From Oasisia sp. SBJ-2009 (Eukaryota; Annelida; Polychaeta; Sabellida; Siboglinidae), in the NCBI GenBank assembly GCA_964017155.1, contig OZ024857.1:19622404-19686403 (forward strand): a DNA stretch of 64,000 nucleotides, read 5' to 3'. This document shows positions 58,901 to 64,000 of the stretch, one piece after another; positions within the stretch are counted from its first letter, which is position 1; each line of letters starts with the position of its first letter. The notes beneath the pieces were generated by a model. That model saw only the letters and a list, made by a program, of their open reading frames with translations. It did not search any database and was not told where the DNA came from. Both the position numbers and the translations under genes were made by a program.

Positions 58901-61900
58901 GGCCTCACTCGCCCTCTTCTTCAGAGACTGGTGACAAACAACCACAGTCTTGTGTGACTTACAGTCATAGCTTTATACAGAGACCTGTCCACCCGTCATT
59001 TGGACAGGTAAAATCGAATATGGACGGGTAGAAATATGGGTGGACGGGGAAAAAACTGAAGGTGCAAAAAAAGGCTTCCGAAACCATAGATATTGTTAGT
59101 TATGCCTTGAAAGTGAGCCTAAATGGTGTCACATGTGTGTTTGTAGTCATTTTCAGGTCAAAAAATACATTTAAAGTTTGTGAACTGGCTTAACAGTTAA
59201 CATCCACATGTCCACCAAAACATGTGTAACTGGCAATATTTTTATCCTGCATAAAGCCCTGGATACAGTGTAGATCTTAATCTCACATCTCACTCAGAAT
59301 TGCGAAGTTGTGGAATGTCAATACCTTAGAAATAGTTGTCACTTAGCCTAGTATTTGTTTGTTAATATAATTTGTCTAAAAACTGTCTAGATCAATGTTG
59401 GAGTAACGAAAAGGTTCTGGTGACAAACGACCACATTTCTTGTGTGATTTACAGTGTAGATCATAATCTCATTTCTCACTCACAATTGCGAAGTTGTGGA
59501 ACAGTCCATCAGAAATAGTTGCCACTTAACCTAGTTTGTTTTTGCTAATATAATTTGTCTAAAAAATGTCTAGATCAATGTTGGAGTAACGAAAAGGTTC
59601 TCTACAACTATAAGACCACCTTGTTATGAAATCAGGCCATTTCAAAAGGATGTGTCACTCTGGACCAAAGTAAATCTAAGTAGACTCACTAAAATACAGA
59701 CTATATATTACAATTTGCGGTGACCAGTTTGGATATTTTCACCCCTACCCTTCTTAGCTCACCAGCTTAATTTATCTTTGTATACAAAAAGTCACTCCTT
59801 AACAGTAACCTTATATCCTGAAAACTACCAACACCAGGACATACAACCAAGATGCTTTCATCAGTGTTTCACAGATGAAGTCCTTAGGCAATGGCTTTTT
59901 GCATTGTAAAAACAAACCATCTTTAATTTTAACAAGGGATTCTGTTTAACAGTGGAGTTTCCTGGAGTTTATTATCCAAGTGAAGTGACCCGTGTCCTGT
60001 GTCCCACCTGTATGAGGGCGTCCTCCTGGTCACGTGACAGTCCGAGGGCACGGATCTTGGCCTCAATGTCGGTGGTGTCCACTACAGGTGTGAGTGTGTC
60101 CTCCTGTTCGGCCGTCGTCTGGTTCAGGTTGGCCGTCAGAGACTCCTGCTGCTGGGTCAACCTGGGCACAGACCACAGTTTACTCTCACTGTCAAGGAAC
60201 TAGTTTGTGGTATAAGTTATGTAAAACGTCCTCAACTAATTGTTGGTTCTGAACGATTGACAAAAATATGTATAATGATGTAACATTTTGAGCAATATAT
60301 TTACAGCTGCCTAGCACATTGTACAAACCATAAAACTAGCCAAAAACGTAACAAAATGGGAGATTAAAAATAAAGACGTTCCTTTCTTTCCAAAGGGGCC
60401 TGCTTATAGTGTGTTTACCAATTATTGGATATTTTGGTACTCAAGATGCAGAATGTCTTAGAGGAAAACATTAACATATTCCTTCACATATACACATACA
60501 GCTTACTTAATTATTATTAGATATGTATGAGGCTACTCTGCATGCACTATCACCTACGACACAGACACACAGTAACATTATTATCAATGGTAAACGAAAT
60601 ACTGATCTGCCCCACCTGTACAAGTCATGCTCCATGTCGGCGTGTTTAGGAACGACGATGTTGGGCACGACGTCGGGCGGCATGCCGAGTGAGGCGGCCT
60701 CCGTGATGTGAGCCTGGTGGAGCTCCTTCTTCCCCTTGCGCCGTCTCTCGAGCAGCTGCTCCCTCAGCTTCCTCAGCTGGCTCTGTTTCTGCTTCTCGAG
60801 AGCATCCGTGAGCTTCTGGAGGTTCGCTGAGTACTCCAACATGATCGCGTCGCGCTCGGCTTGACTCGTTGCCTTCCCGAGCTTAACGCGCAGGTCGCGG
60901 GTGAGGTCACGGGTCACGCCCTTCTTCTTCGCTTCGGCGTCCTCCAGGATCTCATTGGTCGACTTGATCTCGTTGCTTCGCAGGTTGTTTTCTAGCTTTG
61001 CTGCTTCGTACATCTGCTTGGTCATGAGGTCGCGTGTGCGAGCCTGTCGCTCGGCGTCACTCAGAGGGGCGGCTGTGGGCTTCAGTCTGTCGGGGTCGAT
61101 GACGATGATGTCGGCGTTGAGGCTGCCCCCCGGCGCCAAGGTCGATGTCATGTGACCGGCGTCACGCTGCACCAGCTGTGTGGTTGCCACGGGAACGGGT
61201 TGTATACCCGCAGCGCCAGGGGCAGCTTCTAGGACCTGTCTGGGAATGGCCGGCTGAGTGATCTTCATGTCTCCCTGGTAGATGTTGAGGTTTCCGGCGG
61301 GTGCGGCGGGTGTTGTGGGGGTTCCACCAAACACCTGCCCAGACTCTAGAAGCGCAATCAGCTGCTTCAGCAGCGGGATCATCTCCTCATTGCATCCTCC
61401 CGACTGCAATGAAAGGTCAAGGTCACCGTAGACGCCGACCAGGGTACAGTCGTAGTCCCCGGCGATCGACAGGCTGCTGGTTAGCACGGACTTCGCCTCG
61501 AGCGCGAGAATCTCGCTGCGCTCGCGGGCGTATTCCAACGTTGCGTGATGTCCGTCTAACATCTCCATCTTACTTATGATGTGACCTTTCATCTCTGTCA
61601 CCAGGCGGCCGCGGGCCTGCTGGTAGCGCTGGTGCACGACGTCCTCGGCGTCGGGATTGAGCGAGCCGATCAGCTCGTCGAGTCGGTCCTTATAGCGTTT
61701 CTCCTCTGCCTGTAGCTTCTGCACGAACTTGCGCACGATCTCGACGAACTTGCGGTGTGACGCCCCGTGTTCCTCCTCGGCCTGGTGCTCCAATTCGTCG
61801 CCCTCGCCGAGCACAGTGATGACATCTGGTGGCAGAACCGACGCAAACTCCTGCGTGGCGTCCGCCCGACGCTGGACCTCACGTTTCGCTGCATCGTCCA

Positions 61901-63214
61901 GCGCTCGTGCCTTGTCCAGTATGCCGTCCAGTGTCAAGTCCACCTTTAACAAGATTTAACAAGATTGCCACCTAGAGAATCAACTCTAGATGGCAGGTGG
62001 ACAAGGAAGCCCTTTGGCTTATCGAGAGTCCAACCTATCTATCTAAGTATACCCCGCCCGTCTTAGGTATATGTCGATTTTATTTTTAAATATGTTAACA
62101 CTACTAGCACCTACACAATCAGCTGATAATCTGTTCCATTCGTTTACTATTCTTTGTGAAAATGAAAATTGTCTAATATCTAGTCTACACTGCTTCTTTG
62201 CTAATGTAACTCCATGTCCTCTAGTCCTTCTCTCTTAATTGGCCGTGAAAAAAATATTTCTGTCAATATTTTTATACCCATTCAATATTTTAAAAACCTC
62301 AATCTGATCTCCTCTCAATTGTTTGGTTTCTAGTGTTGTTAGACCACATTCTTTTAGACGCATTTCATAACTAATATTCCTGAGTTTTGGTATACCTTGC
62401 CCAGGTTTATGGAGTCGAGGTCATGTAACATGCCGTGGGCGAGTTTGAACTCTTGCTGTGTGATCTCGACCTCACGCTGGCGCTGTCGACGCCAGAAACT
62501 GCGTCTCGCGACGACTTCGTCCTCCAACATAGCGACGGCCCCCAGCGGAGGCTTGCGCTTGCGATGGCCACCAGAGGACAGTGTCACCGGGATGACAGTG
62601 TCAGTCTCTGGTCTCACTCGCACCCCACTGATGGGACTCAACTCTCCAGTCAGAGGGTCCACACACTTGTGTCCGATCATTATCGGGATTTCACCTGGGC
62701 GGAAATAAAATCAAATAGAAATATTAAACCTGTCATTAGCCAATGAATTGGCACATACAAAATTGTGTTTCTGGCTTAATCAAACATGTATGAAAAACTC
62801 AACTCTCTTGTAGGCAGGTCAACATCGTTATCAGAATATCATTGTTAGGTCATTATAGGAATTTCATCTTGACTCAAAAGTAAACAATAAACAAATCATT
62901 GACCAATGTAGTGGGTTATCTAAAAATGCATTACAAAGTATCAGCAAAACAAAAACAGTTACATTTAAAATCACAATATCTGCAAGTTATTTAGTTGTAC
63001 CAAGAAGAGCAAGAACAAGTAACTATTTTATTCGCATACTGACCTTGTCCTTCAGGGTCCTCAATGGTGCCGCCTAGTGGACGGAGGCCACCTTTTGTCT
63101 TTGCTCGTCCTACGCCAAGTATCGGCACCTCAAGGTCGGCACCTGAGGGATCCTTCATTGTTGTGCCGATGAGGATGGGGAGCAGTTGTCCAGTGCGGCT
63201 GCATGCATACGTAC
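36680..63214 (-). CDS. Very large coiled-coil protein of unknown family, 19 exons, 5' end outside the window
   Basis: Minus-strand exons in order: 63044-63214, 62396-62694, 60616-61943, 60008-60161, 58706-58927, 58093-58347, 55771-55998, 55015-55185, 54271-54426, 53668-53676 (9 nt), 48712-48897, 47802-48217, 46267-46672, 45610-45760, 44734-45125, 40721-40918, 38090-38250, 37456-37567, 36680-36868. All introns are GT-AG and phases agree at every junction, giving 1,733 codons before TAA; this is the main proof that the model is right. Order of domains (window numbering): DP-x-TG/IPI repeats (1-110), coiled coil, Pro/Ala/Gln-rich linker (about 385-430), repeated charged coiled-coil units (500-1330), a globular domain with few charges (1334-1514), Ala/Arg helix and final coiled coil. 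No signal peptide or membrane segment was seen. I do not recognise the family. A cytoskeletal or ciliary structural role is conceivable but only a guess. Confidence 0.85.
37079..37265. repeat. TA run followed by a CT-rich tract
   Basis: A TA run (about 37,079-37,139) is followed, after about 50 bp, by a CTCTCTCC-type pyrimidine tract (about 37,188-37,265), in the last intron of the coiled-coil gene. Confidence 0.95.
37866..37940 (+). mobile_element. SINE/LINE 3' tail fragment
   Basis: GTAAAGCGCTTTGAACGG, then about 20 bp, then GCGCTATATAAGAACTG match the well-known 3' tail shared by many animal SINEs and L2/CR1-type LINEs. Only the tail is seen. Confidence 0.5.
38253..38735. repeat. About 22-bp minisatellite abutting a 3' splice site
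   Basis: The unit is roughly CCAGCAACATAATCACTAGA plus CA, with variants (CCATTAG). It fills the last 480 bp of the intron before exon 38090-38250 (minus strand). Reversed, variant units contain TCTAATG, which fits a branch-point sequence; the copy nearest the exon is about 25 nt from the acceptor AG. Confidence 0.9.
38761..40416 (+). mobile_element. hAT-type MITE copy containing a 20-bp minisatellite (about 70 units)
   Basis: Left part CATAGGAGACCTGTCCA and right part ending CATAAAGCCCTG match the MITE at 58,966-59,261, including the block around GGTGTCACATGTGTGTTTGT. Between them the 20-bp unit GCATTGTGGACGGGTAGAAA is repeated about 70 times (38,790-40,200) with almost no divergence except an A/G variant at the last base. 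The left terminus is partly deleted and no target duplication is visible. The 500-codon minus-strand frames across it are by-products (20 x 3 = 60). Confidence 0.85.
41449..44742. repeat. 29-bp minisatellite (about 113 units) that repeats a 5' splice site
   Basis: In gene direction (minus) each unit contains GTTCTACAAG followed by GTAGGGGTCTTAGATCAGT. The first unit coincides with the end of exon 44734-45125 (CAGTTCTACAAG, donor GTAGGG). Units differ mainly at an A/T position (GTAGAACAC or GTAGTACAC) and C/T (GATCTAAG or GATCCAAG); a few have a 4-bp CCCT insertion. Most of the 3.8-kb intron consists of it. Confidence 0.97.
44734..48897 (-). CDS. Coiled-coil gene, C-terminal coiled coil and globular domain exons
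   Basis: Exons 48712-48897, 47802-48217 and 46267-46672 encode highly charged helix (MKVGEDERERLLREHDENIA is another copy of the repeat unit). Exons 45610-45760 and 44734-45125 encode a different, balanced and hydrophobic domain: WLCSGKLQPTDINSISPSQF, VTLLLASNLPPNDYDHNCFR, FVRRERLESIGDFIVLIVHC. It looks folded, with no catalytic signature that I can identify. The donor at 44,733 is the first unit of a 29-bp minisatellite. Confidence 0.88.
45880..46130 (-). mobile_element. Possible tRNA-derived SINE
   Basis: On the minus strand GGTTCAATCCC (46,037-46,047) matches the RNA polymerase III B box and sits in a tRNA T-arm-like stem (GGTGG/CCACC). An unrelated tail follows. The A box is not clear. 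It lies in the intron between exons 46267-46672 and 45610-45760. A functional tRNA is unlikely because a cloverleaf was not evident. Confidence 0.4.
46690..47680. repeat. Diverged tandem duplication carrying copies of a 3' splice site and exon start
   Basis: The start of exon 46267-46672 with its acceptor recurs at about 46,723-46,765 and 46,951-47,010, followed each time by similar AT-rich sequence (TAAAATTTAAGTTGAATT, then TTTTAATAAGGTTTTAAAAC). Unit length is roughly 210-250 bp. A further copy near 47,160-47,210 retains only the flank. Confidence 0.75.
47300..47412. mobile_element. Short foldback relative of the element at 15.6 kb
   Basis: The inverted arms (GATTTGACTTACTTTGGAGC and its near-inverse) and the tail CAGTCTTGGAGCCATGAACA are shared with the Sp-intron element. 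Confidence 0.6.
48490..48711. repeat. Degenerate minisatellite copying the 5' splice site of exon 48712-48897
   Basis: In gene direction the exon end GCAGGCGTCCTATGAGCAG with donor GTAAACATTGTAGGCA recurs about 190 bp downstream as GCAGGAATCCTATGAACAG plus GTCAACATTGTAGACA (about 30 of 35 positions equal). Between them lie partial units of the type TGTAGACATCCTGTGAACAG. Confidence 0.75.
49826..49915. repeat. TA-rich microsatellite
   Basis: TA repeats with CA and TG interruptions, in the intron upstream of exon 48712-48897. Confidence 0.9.
50476..50617. repeat. CGAC (about 28 copies) plus CATT microsatellite
   Basis: A perfect CGAC run passes into five CATT units. Located in an intron of the coiled-coil gene. 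Confidence 0.97.
50740..51371 (-). mobile_element. CR1/L2-type LINE 3' end
   Basis: The minus-strand frame reads like the C-terminal part of a LINE reverse transcriptase: LKSLHWLPVHYRIIFKICTI, then LRSTSSNPLYIPRVKTKAGT, then FSVAAPAVWNSLPASVKS and SFRRHLKTYLF, ending in a stop near 50,883. The 3' UTR follows (containing GCGCCAATATCCTCG) and ends at an AAT-repeat. It is strongly 5'-truncated and splits an older repeat array whose diverged units lie on both sides. Confidence 0.85.
52726..53345. repeat. 30-bp minisatellite (about 20 units) with 90-bp higher-order period
   Basis: The unit is CAGTGGTGCAAATAGCCAAT plus ATATCTTGAG. Every third unit has CACATAGCC instead of CAAATAGCC, so the array repeats as 90-bp triplets. 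The period is a multiple of three, so both strands stay open for about 200 codons without being genes. Diverged single units occur at about 50,640-50,690 and 51,395-51,600. Confidence 0.95.
53668..53676 (-). CDS. Candidate 9-nt microexon (Asp-Ser-Lys)
   Basis: On the minus strand a pyrimidine-rich acceptor (TTTGCCCTGTGCCTGCCCAG) is followed by GACTCTAAG and a strong donor GTGAGT. It is phase 0 on both sides, so inclusion adds DSK between LKESLK and DKEAVT, and skipping keeps the frame. Evidence is the paired splice signals only; chance is possible. Confidence 0.5.
53668..60161 (-). CDS. Coiled-coil gene, repeat-unit exons
   Basis: Exons 60008-60161, 58706-58927, 58093-58347, 55771-55998, 55015-55185, 54271-54426 and the 9-nt 53668-53676; almost all are phase 0. 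Units start with a helix-capping motif (G/N)(L/M)S(D/E)(E/D)E and continue LxxQHxxxL, then QKxxQxxxLxxRLxxRR. Examples: GLSDEEKREAASIHQTQLEA, GMSDDEVRRLMQQHEDDL, NMSEDEFEQLLAQHRRNQ. Phase-0 borders would let exons duplicate without changing frame. Confidence 0.88.
54455..54715. repeat. Diverged tandem repeat, about 60-75 bp x 4, next to an exon acceptor
   Basis: Units contain CAATTTACA(TTTTACA) and AGAAGAACACTGAATAT. The array starts about 30 bp from the acceptor of exon 54271-54426 (minus strand). Confidence 0.8.
55249..55358. repeat. Foldback made from two inverted SINE/LINE tails
   Basis: Arms of about 42 bp (around TTTCTATAGCATCAATATCC and its near-inverse) contain CAATATCCTCG...CTCAGTGG, which also occurs in the LINE 3' UTR at 50,770-50,800. 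Confidence 0.6.
56774..57187. mobile_element. Foldback element with arms of about 200 bp
   Basis: The left arm starts TTGGTACTTTTGCAGTTTAGG and the right arm ends with its near-inverse. Matching continues almost to the centre near 56,980 (TGTCACAGTGAACTCC). About 410 bp in total with no open frame. Arms are about 90% alike by eye. No clear target duplication was found. Confidence 0.75.
57284..57416 (+). mobile_element. LINE ORF C-terminal remnant, plus strand
   Basis: The frame reads GRGRPKRRWEQDWLGDDI, then VESSVLWDHVGS. The G-R-P-x-R-R-W motif, followed by a Trp-containing end, is the usual C-terminus of a class of LINE reverse transcriptases. It runs into an ATA-repeat that it shares with the next element. 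Confidence 0.6.
57417..57740 (-). mobile_element. CR1/L2-type LINE 3' end, minus strand
   Basis: The minus frame reads LTVIPKVKASIGTCACGYSL, then FHRCLKTYLYNLV. It aligns with the 50.74-51.37 kb element (YIPRVKTKAGTRAFSV, RRHLKTYLF) but is more diverged. The 3' UTR is also similar, with GTTAATCGATCTGAG close to the 3' end. Confidence 0.65.
58551..58682. repeat. Two-copy tandem repeat of about 70 bp
   Basis: GCAATT(G/T)AAAATGAAACAAT begins each copy and ATAGACAAAACCT or its variant ends it. It lies just inside the intron that starts at exon 58706-58927. Confidence 0.7.
58928..59606. repeat. Tandem duplication of an intron end including its 3' splice site
   Basis: The intron sequence directly upstream of exon 58706-58927 (CTGGTGACAAACAACCACAG on plus) recurs at 59,419-59,606 (CTGGTGACAAACGACCACAT). 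Both are followed by the same sequence around GTAGATC-TAATCTC, GAAATAGTTG and ATCAATGTTGGAGTAACG. The first unit is split by a MITE (58,966-59,261); the second is not. Confidence 0.85.
58958..59269 (+). mobile_element. hAT-type MITE, 296 bp, with 8-bp target duplication
   Basis: The element 58,966-59,261 starts CATAGCTTTATACAGAGACC and ends with the inverse of CAGGGCTTTATGCAGG. Flanks are CTTACAGT (58,958-58,965) and GATACAGT (59,262-59,269). The neighbouring duplicate has the uninterrupted site TTTACAGTGTAGATC, so the insertion boundaries and the 8-bp duplication are confirmed within the window. Confidence 0.88.
60616..61943 (-). CDS. Coiled-coil gene, 1,328-nt exon
   Basis: Residues 157-598 in window numbering: a long helix, then a segment without heptads (YDCTLVGVYGDLDLS), a Pro/Ala/Gln linker and a second coiled coil ending QLRKLREQLLERRRKGKKE. 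Its 5' border lies directly at the end of the LINE-derived intron. An apparent start in the intron at 61,952 is TTG and is not used. The other exons of the gene are mostly 110-420 nt, so this one is unusually long. Confidence 0.9.
61944..62395 (-). mobile_element. 5'-truncated CR1/jockey-type LINE that makes up an entire intron
   Basis: The intron between exons 62396-62694 and 60616-61943 reads, from the base after the donor, as the end of a LINE reverse transcriptase: IPKLRNISYEMRLKECGL, TTLETKQLRGDQIEVFKILN, one in-frame TAA, then RRTRGHGVTLAKKQCRLDIR, QFSFSQRIVNEWNRLSADC and ASSVNIFKNKI, stop. A short 3' UTR ends in two copies of the 10-bp unit AATCTTGTTA, as CR1-like tails do, directly before the acceptor AAG. 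AAGGT occurs at both ends (CAAGGT at the donor, AAAGGT at the acceptor). Confidence 0.85.
62396..63214 (-). CDS. Coiled-coil gene, first two exons in the window (DP-x-TG/IPI repeat region)
   Basis: Exons 63044-63214 and 62396-62694. Short repeats of the type 'DP-S/T-G-x-x-x-P-I-x-G' recur: LLPILIGTTMKDPSG, LEVPILGVGRAKTKGGLRPL, GTIEDPEG, IPIMIGHKCVDPLTGELSPI, GVRVRPETDTVIPV. Such about 15-20-residue beta-type repeats occur in several uncharacterised animal proteins and probably continue upstream of the window. The region passes into a helix (RRSFWRRQRQREVEITQQEF). Confidence 0.85.
62695..63043 (-). other. Intron of the coiled-coil gene, nothing notable
   Basis: A 349-bp AT-rich intron between exons 63044-63214 and 62396-62694, with canonical GT-AG ends and no repeats recognised. 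Confidence 0.7.
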
Positions 63215-63794
63215 CTGGAAAACCACACGATCACATTATCACTAGTGCACACACTCCGTGGGACAACAAAGCCAGAGTGCTGACCATGGTCATTCTAGTA
63301 CATTGAATTAAAAATTCTCCCATGACTAGTTCATTGATGTCGTCGACAATTACAACATCACATTCAGGAGACAATATTTTAGTGATACCCCTAGAAACTC
63401 AATTTATTCACATAAAAAATAAATAACAGTAAATATCTACCTTTGTGTTTTATAGTCCTTTGTCAATAGGTAGTCCAGAGAACAATGTTTTAAATAGGCT
63501 AGTATATTCATTGCCTAATTATTAATAGTTCAACTATTAGTAGTTATATGTATATATGCCAAACACATGGTTAAATGTCTTGTTAAATGACAAAACCTTT
63601 AAAATAACATAGTTTCTCACATCACAACTGTATGCGGGTGCATAAAGTTTATGAAATTTCATGCTGCAGTAGTAACATAAACTATATTAACATTGTTGGA
63701 AAAGGAAAATCTTGATGGGAGTCACACACACAATTGTGATGCAGATGAACAACAGGCCTAATCAACAATCATTTAAATGGAAACTGAATCAACT

Positions 63795-64000
63795 GTTGGG
63801 CCCACTACCCTCGTGGGGTCCACTCCCCTGAAACCAATTCCCCTTGTCAGGCCTACTCTGCTCGTGAGGCCCACTCCCCTCATAAGGCCCACTTTGCTCA
63901 TGAGGCCCACCCCCCCTAGTGAGGCCCACTCCCCTCATAAGGCCCACTTCGCTCATGAGGCCAACCCCCCCTAGTGAGGCCCACTCCCCTCATAAGGCCC
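63795..64000. repeat. GGCCCACT-type minisatellite, unit about 57 bp, running off the window end
   Basis: Units combine GGCCCACTCCCCTCATAAG with GGCCCACTTCGCTCATGAG and a C-rich block. The most regular units start at about 63,867 and 63,923. It lies in the intron upstream (gene direction) of exon 63044-63214. Confidence 0.85.

Noticed and set aside
61944..61952. Start codon at 61,952 for the 1,328-nt exon as a separate gene
   Set aside because: It is TTG and lies in the tail of the LINE; the upstream exon joins in phase 0 and continues the same protein.

Overview
The window reads as nuclear DNA of an animal. Genes are split by GT-AG introns, coding exons are richer in G+C than their surroundings, and introns and spacers are full of tetranucleotide microsatellites, minisatellites, LINE 3' ends and foldback or MITE elements. 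A marine invertebrate is likely. The minisatellites that copy splice sites resemble what I recall as 'mirage minisatellites' in amphioxus, but the species assignment is only an inference.

Layout. (1) 3,067-5,900, minus strand: three consecutive exons of a small four-EF-hand calcium-binding protein of calmodulin type; first and last exons not located. Its introns carry a 560-bp GGGA/GGCA tract and a CCGT+TA tract. (2) 5,901-11,000: no recognisable gene; long CAGT, CAGA, TA and CACT tracts. (3) 11,707-20,344, plus strand: a complete seven-exon Sp1-4-class transcription factor of 791 residues (Sp box, Q/T/S-rich activation region, Buttonhead box, three C2H2 fingers). Its introns hold three long inverted-repeat elements. 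(4) 24,271-31,173, plus strand: a two-exon, 189-residue protein with one C2H2 finger split by a 6.3-kb intron. (5) 36,680-63,214, minus strand: the last 19 exons (1,733 codons, one unbroken frame across every junction) of a very large coiled-coil protein that I do not recognise. It has DP-x-TG/IPI-type repeats at the N side, a repeated coiled-coil unit, a C-terminal globular domain, and 5' exons beyond the window. It runs tail to tail with gene 4.

Most of the novelty lies in the introns of the coiled-coil gene. One intron (61,944-62,395) appears to consist almost entirely of a 5'-truncated LINE flanked by a short AAGGT duplication that supplies both splice sites, as expected for an intron born from a transposon insertion. 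Another begins with about 113 copies of a 29-bp unit that repeats the real 5' splice site of the exon it follows; a second exon shows an older, degenerate version of the same thing. Two 3' splice sites have been tandemly duplicated, and a third is abutted by a branch-point-like minisatellite. A hAT-type MITE family occurs four times. One copy can be compared with its own empty site in the neighbouring duplicate, and another has amplified an internal 20-bp piece into a 1.4-kb minisatellite.

The genes show no sign of working as a unit; they look like independent loci (calcium sensor, transcription factor, zinc-finger protein, structural coiled-coil protein).
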